From Tissierella sp. (GTDB lineage: Bacteria; Bacillota; Clostridia; Tissierellales; Tissierellaceae): 64,000 nucleotides of DNA. The stretch lies in NCBI RefSeq assembly GCF_031460495.1, contig NZ_JAVKTS010000005.1:1-64000 (forward strand), in the 5' to 3' direction. The first letter of the stretch is position 1, and the number at the start of each line of letters is the position of its first letter. Below are positions 9,305-18,018 of this stretch, piece by piece. Below the pieces are notes generated by a model. It was not told where the DNA came from, searched no databases, and worked only from the letters and a program-made list of their open reading frames with translations. Both the position numbers and the translations under genes were made by a program.

Positions 9305-10615
9305 ATGAAAAAAGCAGTTCATTATATAAATCAATTTTTCGCAGGTATTGGTGGTGAAGATATAGCTGATTTCAAACCTGAAATTAAGGAAGGTCTAATA
9401 GGACCAGCACTTGCACTAAATAGTATGTTAGATGCAGAGGTTACGCATACTATTATTTGTGGCGATAACTTTATGGGTTCTAATACGGATGAAGCAGTAG
9501 AAATAATATTAGGATTTCTAGAAGACAAAGAATTTGATATTTTTGTTGCTGGCCCAGCATTCCAAGCAGGTAGATACGGCGTAGCCTGTGGTACAATTTG
9601 CAAAGCAGTTAAAGAAAAATTTAATGTCCCAGTTATTACATCCATGAATATAGAAAACCCTGGAGTAGAGATGTTCAAAAAAGATATGTATATATTTGAA
9701 GGTGGAAAATCAGCAGCAAAATTAAGAGAAGATGTTAAGGTGATAGCTGATTTTGCAAACAAGATATTAAAAGGTGAAAAGACAGGTTCAGCCGATGAAG
9801 AAGGATTCTTTCCAAGAGGAGTAAGGGCTCAAGTGTGGTTAGAATCAAAGAAGATTGCAGCAGAAAGAGGCGTAGAGATGTTAATTAAGAAATTAAACAA
9901 CCAGCCTTTTGAAACAGAACTTCCAATACCAAAACAAGATAGAGTAGAGATAGCACAACCAATAAAGGATTTATCAAAAGCAAACATAGCAATAGTAACA
10001 ACAGGTGGAATAGTACCAGTGGACAATCCAGATAGAATCCAATCAGCTTCAGCCACACGTTGGGGAAGATACGATATATCAAAGGATGAAAGACTAGAAT
10101 CAGGAGTATACAAAACAATCCATGCAGGATTTGATCCAGCAGCAGCAGACGCAGATCCAAATGTAATAGTACCAATAGATGCAATGAAGACATATTTAAA
10201 AGAAGGAAAGATAGGGAAACTTCATGATTATTTCTATAGCACAGTAGGTACAGGAACAACCCAAGCAGAAGCAGCAAGAATGGGTAAAGAAATAGTAGAA
10301 AAATTGCGAGAAGATAATGTTGATGGAGTTATAATGACATCAACCTGAGGTACCTGTACACGTTGCGGTGCAACGATGGTAAAAGAAATAGAAAGAGCAG
10401 GAATACCAATAGTACAGATGTGTAACCTAATACCTGTAGCAACAACAGTAGGATCAAATAAAATAGTACCTACAATATCTATCCCATATCCACTAGGGGA
10501 TCCAGCAACAACTAAGGAAGCCCAATGGAAACTAAGATATCATAGAGTAGGAGTAGCATTAGATGCTCTAACTGAAAACATAGAAGAACAAACAGTGTTT
10601 AAGGTTAAGATTTAG
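9305..10615 (+). CDS. grdH: Betaine reductase component B, selenocysteine-containing subunit (UGA recoded)
   Basis: The reading frame runs through an in-frame TGA at 10346-10348 (codon 348) to a TAG at 10613, giving 436 residues. Around the TGA the protein reads TST-U-GTCTRCGATM, so Sec348 is followed by Cys351 and Cys354, the UxxC-type redox motif of GrdB/GrdF/GrdH. The part after the TGA (for example QMCNLIPVATTVGSNKIVP) is well conserved in this family, so the TGA is not a true stop. A hairpin 12-26 bases after the TGA fits a bacterial SECIS. Automatic callers would break this gene into a 347-residue and a 79-residue piece. It forms the catalytic pair with the preceding subunit. Confidence 0.93.
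10346..10375 (+). promoter_or_regulatory. Selenocysteine UGA codon and SECIS-like hairpin
   Basis: TGA (10346-10348) is followed by CGTTGC (10361-10366), loop GGT and GCAACG (10370-10375), a perfect 6-base-pair stem whose loop lies 18 bases after the codon. Bacterial SECIS elements bind SelB through an apical loop containing G and U at about this distance. The hairpin also encodes the conserved TRCGAT stretch of the protein. Confidence 0.85.
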
Positions 10616-10628
10616 TATTAGTAGGGTG

Positions 10629-10663
10629 CCTGAATAGAATCCTTTATTAGGGTTCTGTTCAGG
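10629..10663 (+). other. Intercistronic hairpin between grdH and the BCCT gene
   Basis: CCTGAATAGAATCCT pairs with AGGGTTCTGTTCAGG with a few mismatches and G-U pairs. No T-run follows, so it is more likely to stabilise or process the transcript, or partly attenuate it, than to terminate it fully. Confidence 0.55.
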
Positions 10664-10685
10664 AATAAATTAAAGGGGGATTTAT

Positions 10686-12182
10686 ATGAAAAAGAAAGAT
10701 AATAGCGTTTTTAACATTTCTTTGATTATAGTATTAGTAATTTCGCTCTGGGGAATACTTTCACCTACGACATTTGGTGATGTTGCAGGAAATGCATTTA
10801 CATTTTTAACGGATAAATTTGGTTGGTTTTATTTGATATCTATGTTTTTCTTTGTTGTATTTATGGCGTTTATTGCTTTCAGTAAATATGGAAATATTAG
10901 ATTAGGAGCTGATGACTCAAGGCCAGAGTATAGTTACATTTCTTGGTTTGCAATGCTATTTTCTGCAGGCATGGGAATAGGTCTTGTATTCTGGGGTGTT
11001 GCAGAACCACTAAATCATTATCTATATCCAATGGGAATGACAGGGGGTACACCAGAAGCCGCTAATTTTGCAATATTTTCATCATTTTTACACTGGGGTA
11101 TACATCCATGGGCAAATTATGCTGTAATTGCTCTACCATTAGCATATATGCAGTTTAGAAAAGGTAAACCAGGTCTTATAAGTAGTATATTTATCCCGCT
11201 AATTGGTGAAGAAAGAGTAAAAGGGTCAATAGGTAAGTTTATTGATATATTAGCAATATTTGCAACGGTTGCTGGTGTAGCAACTTCTCTTGGATTAGGT
11301 GTACTTCAAATAAATAGTGGATTGAATTATTTGTTTGGAATACCGATAAATACTTTAGTTCATATTATTATCATTGTAGTTGTAACTGCTATGTTTATGG
11401 CATCAGCAATATCTGGTGTTGATAAAGGAATATTATTTTTATCAAATGCTAATATAGCAATAGCTTTTGGACTAATGGTGTTAACTCTCCTATTAGGACC
11501 AACTTTGAAGATAATAAACTCTTTAACAAATGGATTGGGCCAATATATATCCGGATTTATCAGGGAGAGTTTCGCAATTAATGCCTTTGGTGATAATGGA
11601 TGGATTGCTGGATGGAGAATCTTTTATTGGGCATGGTGGATTGCATGGGCACCATTTGTTGGAGTATTTATAGCTCGTATATCTAAAGGTAGAACTATTA
11701 GAGAATTTATTATAGGAGTATCAGTAGTTCCAGCTATAGGATCATTCATTTGGTTTGCAATATTTGGTGCAACTGGAATCAGCCTAGGAACAGAAGTTGC
11801 GGCAGAGGCAATAAAAGTAACAGAAACCGCATTCTTTGTTGTAATGAAGCATATTCCATTTGGTAGTATAATATCACTTGTTGCAATACTATTGCTTTGT
11901 ACATTCTTTGTTACATCAGCAGACTCTGCAACCTTCGTATTAGGTATGATGTCAAGAAATGGAGAATTAAATCCAGATACTAAAACAAAGATTATTTGGG
12001 GATTGGTGCAGTCAGCTATGGCATTTGCACTTATGTTAGCAGGTGGTTTACAAGTATTACAGACTGGATCCATAGTAGCAGCTTTCCCGTTTGCATTTGT
12101 AATGATATTTGCCTGCTTCTCATTTTGGAAAGTTCTTAAGACTGAAAATGTTGGAGTAGTAAGCCAAAAAGAATTAGAATAA
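10686..12182 (+). CDS. BCCT-family betaine/carnitine/choline transporter
   Basis: An integral membrane carrier of 498 residues with about 12 transmembrane segments. The family signature GWRIFYWAWWIAWAPFVG and the glycine-rich substrate loop MGIGLVFWGVAEPLNHY are both present. The long charged tails of osmosensing BetP-type carriers are absent, which suits a nutrient-uptake role. It lies 70 bases after grdH behind GGGGG and is presumably co-transcribed, supplying betaine to the reductase. It could also carry choline or carnitine. Confidence 0.9.
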   Translation: MKKKDNSVFNISLIIVLVISLWGILSPTTFGDVAGNAFTFLTDKFGWFYLISMFFFVVFMAFIAFSKYGNIRLGADDSRPEYSYISWFAMLFSAGMGIGLVFWGVAEPLNHYLYPMGMTGGTPEAANFAIFSSFLHWGIHPWANYAVIALPLAYMQFRKGKPGLISSIFIPLIGEERVKGSIGKFIDILAIFATVAGVATSLGLGVLQINSGLNYLFGIPINTLVHIIIIVVVTAMFMASAISGVDKGILFLSNANIAIAFGLMVLTLLLGPTLKIINSLTNGLGQYISGFIRESFAINAFGDNGWIAGWRIFYWAWWIAWAPFVGVFIARISKGRTIREFIIGVSVVPAIGSFIWFAIFGATGISLGTEVAAEAIKVTETAFFVVMKHIPFGSIISLVAILLLCTFFVTSADSATFVLGMMSRNGELNPDTKTKIIWGLVQSAMAFALMLAGGLQVLQTGSIVAAFPFAFVMIFACFSFWKVLKTENVGVVSQKELE

Positions 12183-12184
12183 TT

Positions 12185-12211
12185 AAAGGGACCTTATGGG
12201 TCCCTTTTCCA
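12185..12211. terminator. Bidirectional terminator between BCCT and MocR genes
   Basis: AAAGGGACC pairs with GGTCCCTTT around a TTATG loop, flanked by A and T residues. It sits between two converging genes and can serve both strands. Confidence 0.8.
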
Positions 12212-12232
12212 GTTCTACCTAGATTCCTTTTC

Positions 12233-13684
12233 TTATATAAATGGTAAATAATTATTATTCTTATTCCTAAAGGGCTTAGATATTATATTTTCTAGTATTC
12301 TAAGACCTTCTATTATCTTGTCATTATCTACTGCACCAAAACTAAGCCTAATATAATTTGAATAGATAGATTCATCTGTGAAAAAGACTTTTCCAGGCAC
12401 AATTGCTAGATTGTTTTCTCCACATTCACTATATAATGCAAAAGCATCTATTTCATCAGGTAGTTTAAGCCAGATACTCAGTCCACCTTTAGGTTCTATA
12501 TAGGATACACCGTAATCATCTAATTTGTCCAAGGCAGATATCATTATATTATACTTTTCAAAATATACCTTTTTCACTTTCTCTATATGCTTTTTCCAAT
12601 ATCCTTTTCTAAGATATAAATCAAAGGCTCTTTGAAGATATCCAGAGGAGGATACATCTGTAGTATGTTTAGCCTTGATTATTTCCTTGAAAAGCTTATT
12701 AGGCAAAGTTATAAATCCGATCCTCACCCCAGGCATGAAAATCTTTGAAAAACTTTTAATAAAAATAACTTGGTCAAATTTATCAATTGCTTTTAAAGGA
12801 CTCTTCTTTTCATCATCAAAGGATAAGTCTGTTAAAAAATCATCTTCAATTATATAAAAATCATATTCTCTGGCTAAAGAGATAAGCTCTTTTTTCTTCT
12901 CCTGGCTATAGGAGTAAGTAGTAGGGCTTTGATAGTTGGTCATTATATATAGGAATTTCGGTCTGTATCTTTTTATATATGATTTTAGCAAATCTAAATC
13001 TATGCCATCATTTAATATAGGTATTCCTATTATCTTAGCTCCCCTTGATTTAAATGCAGCTAATGCACCAGAATAGGTTGGGTTTTCAATAAATATACAG
13101 TCCCCAGGATTAATTAAGGTCTTTGATATTATATCTAAGCCCTGTTGCCCACCAGAAGTAATTAGAATTTGATCTTTATCTACTGTGGTACCATAATTAC
13201 TCATAAGGAATTTTGAGATGGATTCGCGAAGTGGACCATATCCTGTAATTTCTGGGTATAAAAAAGCTTGGCCTCCATCTCTATCTAAAACTTCAACTAA
13301 GGCTTGTTTAAATTCCTCTATTGGAAATAAATCTGGAGTGGGGGACATTGAAGCAAAGTTTATACTATCTTTTGAAATAGGAAGAATACCAGATACCATT
13401 AATTCCATATCTCCATCTTCTAAGTAAGGCATATCTACAGTAACTGGTAATTTTTTTATATAAGTTCCACTACCTTTTATGGAATAAACATAGCCTTCTT
13501 GTTCTAATAATTTATAGGCACTAACTACAGTTACATTATTTACACCAAGAGACTTTGCAAGAGATCTAATAGAAGGCAATTTTTCTTCTTCCAGTTGATT
13601 TCCCTCTATTAATGATTTAAATTTTTCATATAACTGGACATATAAGGGTGTATCAGTTTCTTTGTTTAAGATAAATTTATTCAT
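12233..13684 (-). CDS. MocR-type GntR-family regulator with aminotransferase domain
   Basis: A 483-residue PLP-dependent transcription factor. An N-terminal winged helix (TPLYVQLYEKFKSLIEG, LPSIRSLAKSLGVNNVTVVSAY) is fused to a fold-type I aminotransferase-like domain with the PLP lysine at Lys314 (KSFSK). The start at 13684 follows a perfect AGGAGG; an upstream extension of the frame lacks a site. Such proteins usually regulate vitamin B6, GABA or amino-acid genes and often themselves. A palindrome over the likely transcription start supports autoregulation. It is convergent with the betaine transporter, so the pair need not be functionally linked. Confidence 0.9.
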   Translation of the reverse strand: MNKFILNKETDTPLYVQLYEKFKSLIEGNQLEEEKLPSIRSLAKSLGVNNVTVVSAYKLLEQEGYVYSIKGSGTYIKKLPVTVDMPYLEDGDMELMVSGILPISKDSINFASMSPTPDLFPIEEFKQALVEVLDRDGGQAFLYPEITGYGPLRESISKFLMSNYGTTVDKDQILITSGGQQGLDIISKTLINPGDCIFIENPTYSGALAAFKSRGAKIIGIPILNDGIDLDLLKSYIKRYRPKFLYIMTNYQSPTTYSYSQEKKKELISLAREYDFYIIEDDFLTDLSFDDEKKSPLKAIDKFDQVIFIKSFSKIFMPGVRIGFITLPNKLFKEIIKAKHTTDVSSSGYLQRAFDLYLRKGYWKKHIEKVKKVYFEKYNIMISALDKLDDYGVSYIEPKGGLSIWLKLPDEIDAFALYSECGENNLAIVPGKVFFTDESIYSNYIRLSFGAVDNDKIIEGLRILENIISKPFRNKNNNYLPFI

Positions 13685-13697
13685 AGGTATCCTCCTT

Positions 13698-13722
13698 AAA
13701 TGTATGGATACATTTATTATAA
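13698..13722 (-). promoter_or_regulatory. Palindromic operator and -10 box of the MocR gene
   Basis: AAATGTAT-GG-ATACATTT (13698-13715) is a perfect 8+8 dyad placed between a TATAAT -10 box (minus strand, 13717-13722) and the AGGAGG of the MocR gene. A repressor bound there would block its own transcription. Confidence 0.6.
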
Positions 13723-13765
13723 CAGATTTATTAAGGAATAAATAGGAATTAAAATAATACAAGTA

Positions 13766-13802
13766 AATAATAAGAACTCCCTTTAAGGGAGTTCTTATTA
13801 TT
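13766..13802 (-). terminator. Terminator of the DUF2089-DUF4097-SHOCT operon
   Basis: An 18-base arm (13766-13783) pairs perfectly with 13785-13802 around one base, and the minus-strand transcript runs into TTATTATTT. It overlaps the last codons of the operon's final gene. Confidence 0.8.
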
Positions 13803-14175
13803 CAATGATTACTTCAACTTTAGTACCATCATCACTATTTACTTCTACAATTTTACCAGTTTCACCATTTTTAATAGCTGCAAATATTTCTTCCATATCT
13901 TCTTCAGTTAAACCAGCTTCTTTAAATTCGGGGGAAAATTTGCCCGCTAGTTTAACACCTATATTGACTAGGGAAATAGGTAAGGTTACATTAACCTTAG
14001 TAGAATCCTCAGGGTCAAATACTCTAATTTTCAACCATTTAGCTTTGCTTTTTATAGAGGAACTACTACTTGTTATAGGGTCAGTTTTCTCTAATGCATC
14101 AAGTAATTTTACACCTTCTTCAGTTGTTATTTTACCTTCTTTAACCATGTTTAAGATTTGCATTTTTTCTGCCAC
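13798..14175 (-). CDS. Small SHOCT-like domain protein
   Basis: A 125-residue hypothetical protein. The N-terminus MVKEGKITTEEGVKLLDALE is the short helical module also found in its two operon neighbours. After a serine-rich linker, the middle (KWLKIRVFDPEDSTKVNVTLP) resembles the beta-strand segment of YvlB-like proteins, then a helical end carries EEDMEEIFAAIKNG. The GTG start at 14175 has AGGAG at 8 bases; an upstream GTG abuts that site. It follows the DUF4097 gene by five bases. Function is unknown; related operons in Firmicutes respond to envelope stress. Confidence 0.75.
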   Translation of the reverse strand: MAEKMQILNMVKEGKITTEEGVKLLDALEKTDPITSSSSSIKSKAKWLKIRVFDPEDSTKVNVTLPISLVNIGVKLAGKFSPEFKEAGLTEEDMEEIFAAIKNGETGKIVEVNSDDGTKVEVIIE

Positions 14176-14180
14176 TATAA

Positions 14181-15449
14181 TCACTCCTGATATATTTTTA
14201 TTGAACCGTTAGATGTAGATGCAATGAATTTCAGATGATCTTTATTTTCATCATAATTAACACTATGAGCCTCTATTTTCTTTAGGCCAAGATTGGCCTG
14301 TTTGTTAGTCTTATATATTAAATTTGGTACATCTAATGTAATACTACCCATGGAGGTCTCTAAATCAAAATAGCTTTCTTTGTCAGCTTCATAAATCTCA
14401 GAACTAATTGAGCCATTAGAAGTAATTAATTTTATTTCTTTAATTCTATTCATATCAATTTCATCACAGGTAATTTTACTATTTGATGTAATTAAATGAA
14501 TTGTATCACAAGTAATATCATTTGCTTCAATTGAAGCATTGGAGTTATTGCATATTATTTTTTCAGCATCAATATCGTTGATAGCTATTTTAGCATTGGC
14601 TGTTTTAGCATAGATTTCAGAACAGTTTGTATCGTTTATAAATATATTAGAATTTGTAGTAGCTGCATTAATGATATCTGATTGTATATCACTGCATTCT
14701 ATTCTTCCATTTTTGGTTGTTAAATCAATTTCTTTAGAGCTTACTTCTACAAGATCAATAGATGAATTTGTAGTAATACATCTTAAAGTATCAACATTTA
14801 ATTCTTGGATATCTATTTTTCCGTTAGTAGAGTTTAGTAGAATTTCATTATAGTCTTTTTCAGGCAGCAAAACATCTAATTTTATAGAAATATTACTATG
14901 ATATTTTGGCATAAAGCTTATTTTATCTCCATCAGCAATGAAAGTAAAATAGGAGTCATTTGGAGAAAAAAGACCATTCTTATATTGGCAAGTTACTTTT
15001 ATTAAAAGTTTATCTTCATCAGTAGGTCTTAGTCTTATGGAATCATTAATTGCATGAAGTTCTAGGCTTGGATTTTCAATGTCATTCAAATCGAAGTCTA
15101 ATTTTGTAGTAATAGTTTCATAAGTACTCTTAGAAGCAAAAGAATTACCAATATTTCTTAGACCACTTAGTACATTTGATAGAGCAATATTAATATCAGA
15201 TTTAACTTCTTTAACATCAATTTTTGATACTGCATCTCTAATGTCAGATCCAAGATCCTCAAGAGAATTTAAATTCAGTATTGGGTCTTTTTCTTGATTT
15301 GTGTTCTTTTGACTGTTTTCATTAGCAAAGTTATTAGTATCTCTAGGAATATCTATTTCCTCTAAAGCTTCCAAAAGCTTTATAGCTTCCTCTGATGTTA
15401 TCTTGCCTTCTTCAAGCATTGATAAAATCATCATTTTTTCTTCTTTCAT
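14181..15449 (-). CDS. DUF4097 adhesin-like beta-repeat protein
   Basis: A 422-residue protein. The N-terminal module MILSMLEEGKITSEEAIKLLEALE is followed by a polar linker and then a long run of short beta-solenoid-like repeats rich in TSNGSI, TTNSNI and NSNASIEAND phrases (about residues 120-400), typical of DUF4097. There is no signal peptide or membrane segment, so it is probably cytoplasmic or membrane-associated through partners. The second ATG (15449) is preferred because the first abuts AGGAGG. It lies between the DUF2089 regulator and the SHOCT protein in one operon. Confidence 0.8.
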   Translation of the reverse strand: MKEEKMMILSMLEEGKITSEEAIKLLEALEEIDIPRDTNNFANENSQKNTNQEKDPILNLNSLEDLGSDIRDAVSKIDVKEVKSDINIALSNVLSGLRNIGNSFASKSTYETITTKLDFDLNDIENPSLELHAINDSIRLRPTDEDKLLIKVTCQYKNGLFSPNDSYFTFIADGDKISFMPKYHSNISIKLDVLLPEKDYNEILLNSTNGKIDIQELNVDTLRCITTNSSIDLVEVSSKEIDLTTKNGRIECSDIQSDIINAATTNSNIFINDTNCSEIYAKTANAKIAINDIDAEKIICNNSNASIEANDITCDTIHLITSNSKITCDEIDMNRIKEIKLITSNGSISSEIYEADKESYFDLETSMGSITLDVPNLIYKTNKQANLGLKKIEAHSVNYDENKDHLKFIASTSNGSIKIYQE

Positions 15450-15459
15450 TTTCATCCTC

Positions 15460-15831
15460 CTATTCTTCGCCCTGAAGTAGCTTTATAGCTTCATCAGATG
15501 TTATTTCACCACTATTTAATTTTTTCAAAACTTCTTTTTTATCAATAGAAGGTTCTGTGTACTTAGGACTATATCCTAAAGCTTCAATTACATTTTCCAG
15601 CTTCCCTCTAACAGTCGGATAGGAAATACCCATCTCCTTTTCAATTTCCTTTATGTTCCCTCTACTTTTTATAAATATTTCCACAAATTTCTTTTGCTCA
15701 TCTGTTAGTTTACAAAATTTGCAAAGAGAAAAGTCTCCTTCTATATGGGTATGGCATTTATGACAGCTAAGTTTTGTTACATAAAGTTCATCACCACATA
15801 CAGGACATTTACCTAATACTTCTCTTTTCAT
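15460..15831 (-). CDS. DUF2089 family regulator-like protein
   Basis: A 123-residue protein. An N-terminal zinc-ribbon carries CPVCGDEL, CHKCH and CKFCK; a helix-turn-helix-like middle (SRGNIKEIEKEMGISYPTVRGKLENVIEAL) follows. The C-terminal KKLNSGEITSDEAIKLLQ is the same module found at the start of the next two proteins. This domain order is that of DUF2089, which probably acts as a transcription factor. It is the first gene of a three-gene operon behind a good sigma-A promoter and may regulate it. Confidence 0.85.
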   Translation of the reverse strand: MKREVLGKCPVCGDELYVTKLSCHKCHTHIEGDFSLCKFCKLTDEQKKFVEIFIKSRGNIKEIEKEMGISYPTVRGKLENVIEALGYSPKYTEPSIDKKEVLKKLNSGEITSDEAIKLLQGEE

Positions 15832-15849
15832 ATTTTCACCCTTTCCTTT

Positions 15850-15927
15850 CTAAAATATAGAAATTTTCACCATAGTTCCTTCTCTAGCAGTTATATCAGT
15901 TAAGTCAATTTTACCTTTTGTCTTTAA
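15850..15927 (-). pseudogene. Possible remnant of a gene end upstream of the DUF2089 gene
   Basis: On the minus strand, 25 codons reading LKTKGKIDLTDITAREGTMV then KISIF end at a stop. No start codon precedes them and two stops lie just upstream. The phrase GKIDL...EGTMVKISIF resembles the C-terminal strand of histidine-kinase-type ATPase domains. It could be a decayed gene end or chance. Confidence 0.25.
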
Positions 15928-15951
15928 TTACTATTTTATACTGTTAATATC

Positions 15952-15980
15952 ATAATAGTAGAAAATATTAAATATGTCAA
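15952..15980 (-). promoter_or_regulatory. Sigma-A promoter of the DUF2089 operon
   Basis: On the minus strand TTGACA (15980-15975) is followed after 17 bases by TATTAT (15957-15952). The start codon lies about 120 bases downstream. The 328-base gap between 15832 and 16159 otherwise holds only the gene remnant and the divergent promoter of the next gene. Confidence 0.7.
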
Positions 15981-16093
15981 CATAAATATTAACAAAATCA
16001 ATCAATTAATTAAATATATTAATATCCTTATTAAACATTAACAAAAAGTTATCTAGTTTTATTAAAAAACATTTAGATGCAATAATACATAAA

Positions 16094-16123
16094 TTGTTTT
16101 TCAATTTTATTTTATGATATAAT
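16094..16123 (+). promoter_or_regulatory. Likely sigma-A promoter of the DUF5711-like gene
   Basis: TTGTTT (16094-16099) and TATAAT (16118-16123) are 18 bases apart, 37 bases before the ATG. Confidence 0.5.
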
Positions 16124-16159
16124 GAACTGACATAATAATAGGCAATTAGGGAGGTAATT

Positions 16160-17245
16160 ATGGAAGAAAGTAAAAAAAGTAACCATAAAGGCTTTAAAAT
16201 ATTTATTGCCATATTTCTTGTTCTTAGTTTGATTTTTTTGAAAGAAGAAAATCAAACTAAAATAATTAAATTTCTTGATTCTTTTAGTGGTGGAGAGAAA
16301 GTATTAAAGCTAGTAGACTCATTTACAATTCATGACGATATCATGAATATAAATATCTATGATGGAACTATTGTTAAATGGGATAATAGTAAATTAACAT
16401 ATTTAAAAACAGATGGTACAATTGTTTTGGAGAAAGAATTTAATTTTGATATACCCTTTATATATTATGGAGATAAGTATATCTATGTGGGAGATAAGTC
16501 TACAGGAGATATTTATTCCTTAGATAGTAAGGGTGAGACCATAGATAGATTACAGTTAAATAAAGAAATATTTAACATAAAGGAAAGTCATGGAAATTTT
16601 ATTTATCATACAAAATCACTTACTGGAGAAAGTATTAATATCTTAGATAAAGATGGGATATTGATTGGCAATTATTCTTTTGAGGATAAAAACATTCTTG
16701 AATATACAACAAATAGTAGTGGATCTAAACATTCACTAGCTTTATTGGACTTAAATGGCGAAGTATTAAAAACTCAAATACATTTATTTGGAGAAGATAA
16801 AGAAAGTCTAGGTTCTATAGATATAGAAAATGAAATAACTGTATATCTTGGATTTGTCTTAGAAGATGAATTAATTGCATTAACAGATAAATCACTTTAT
16901 TTTATAAAAGATGGTAAAATAATGTTGAAGAAACAATTTGATTTAATAAAAGATATTTACTTAGGTAAAGAAGAAATATATATTTTGTATAGCAATTATT
17001 TAGAAGTTATAGATTTTGATGGTAGAACTCAGCACAAAATTGGCTTTACTCAAGAGTATAATAAATTGATTCCATTTGATAATAGGGTATTGATTTATGG
17101 AGATAATAATCTAGAATTAGTAGAAGGTAAGGAACATATATTAAAGCATAATGAAGATTTCCAAGATATTTTTGTAGGGAAAGGACAAATATTAATATGG
17201 GGATCAGATGAAATAAAGACATATGAAGTTTCAAATAAAAAATAG
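16160..17245 (+). CDS. Membrane-anchored DUF5711-like protein (predicted beta-propeller)
   Basis: A 361-residue protein with a single N-terminal hydrophobic anchor (about residues 13-28, FKIFIAIFLVLSLIFL). A long extracytoplasmic domain of repeated short beta strands follows, alternating aromatic and aspartate or glycine turns (DGTIVLEKEF, DSKGETIDRL, DKDGILIGNYS). This pattern suits DUF5711-type propeller folds of clostridial cell-surface proteins. GGGAGG lies eight bases before the ATG. No enzymatic motif is visible and the function is unknown. Confidence 0.65.
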   Translation: MEESKKSNHKGFKIFIAIFLVLSLIFLKEENQTKIIKFLDSFSGGEKVLKLVDSFTIHDDIMNINIYDGTIVKWDNSKLTYLKTDGTIVLEKEFNFDIPFIYYGDKYIYVGDKSTGDIYSLDSKGETIDRLQLNKEIFNIKESHGNFIYHTKSLTGESINILDKDGILIGNYSFEDKNILEYTTNSSGSKHSLALLDLNGEVLKTQIHLFGEDKESLGSIDIENEITVYLGFVLEDELIALTDKSLYFIKDGKIMLKKQFDLIKDIYLGKEEIYILYSNYLEVIDFDGRTQHKIGFTQEYNKLIPFDNRVLIYGDNNLELVEGKEHILKHNEDFQDIFVGKGQILIWGSDEIKTYEVSNKK

Positions 17246-17401
17246 TTGGATTTAGATTGATATTAATATATATGTAATGAAGGAAATTCTTTATTGATTT
17301 TATCTATAATAAACACAAGAATATAACATTTGTTAATAGTTTTATTTCAAAGATGTAAAACTAGTATAATATAAGTAATGAAAAGCTTAGGAGGAATATC
17401 A

Positions 17402-18007
17402 ATGAATAAAGAAGTAGATGCAAGGGGATTATTATGCCCAAAACCAGTTATAATGACAAAAAAGGAATTAGATAATTTTCCAGGTGGTGTATTGACTACC
17501 ATAGTAGATAATGAAGTGGCAAAGGATAATGTTTCAAAATTAGCTGCATCATATGGATATAGTTTTATAGTAGATAAATCTAAGGAGAATGATTATTATA
17601 TTCATATTACCAAGGATAAATTAGATAATAAAGCTGCAGCTAAGGAAGAGGTATGTATACCAGATACTTTTAAAGATTTGACAATCGCCATTGGGTCTAA
17701 TCTAATGGGCAATGGTGGAGAAGAGTTAGGCAAGATTTTGATGAAGAGTTTTATTTATACCGTAAAAGAAACTACTCCTTGGCCTGCTACAATGGTATTT
17801 TTCAATTCTGGAGTATATTTAACTTGTGAAGGCTCTGAAGTTTTAGATGATTTAAAGGCAATGGCAGATGAAGGTGTTGAAATAATATCATGTGGTACAT
17901 GTTTAGATTATTATAATATAAAAGATACTCTTAAAGTAGGGGAAATAGGTAATATGTACACTATTTATGAAAAGATGAGAAATGCAAACAATACATTAAA
18001 TATTTAA
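17402..18007 (+). CDS. yedF: Sulfurtransferase-like selenium metabolism protein YedF
   Basis: A 201-residue protein. The N-terminal TusA/SirA-like domain has the conserved VDARGLLCPKPVI with its active-site Cys. The C-terminal DsrE-like domain contains LMGNGGEELGKILMKSFIYT and a second Cys pair (ISCGTCLDYY). This two-domain form is the YedF type found in selenium-using bacteria, where it is thought to handle selenium for selenophosphate or selenocysteine. The ATG at 17402 has AGGAGG seven bases upstream; an in-frame ATG 24 bases earlier lacks a site. The DUF3343 gene follows after 11 bases. Confidence 0.92.
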   Translation: MNKEVDARGLLCPKPVIMTKKELDNFPGGVLTTIVDNEVAKDNVSKLAASYGYSFIVDKSKENDYYIHITKDKLDNKAAAKEEVCIPDTFKDLTIAIGSNLMGNGGEELGKILMKSFIYTVKETTPWPATMVFFNSGVYLTCEGSEVLDDLKAMADEGVEIISCGTCLDYYNIKDTLKVGEIGNMYTIYEKMRNANNTLNI

Positions 18008-18018
18008 TAGGAGATGCC

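Noticed and set aside
9331-10277. Long minus-strand open frames opposite grdH
   Set aside because: Leu/Ser-rich mirror translations of an A-rich gene with no ribosome sites. The plus-strand frame is a recognised family.
10376-10615. A separate 79-residue gene after grdH
   Set aside because: It is the C-terminal part of grdH after the selenocysteine codon; it is in frame and has no ribosome site.
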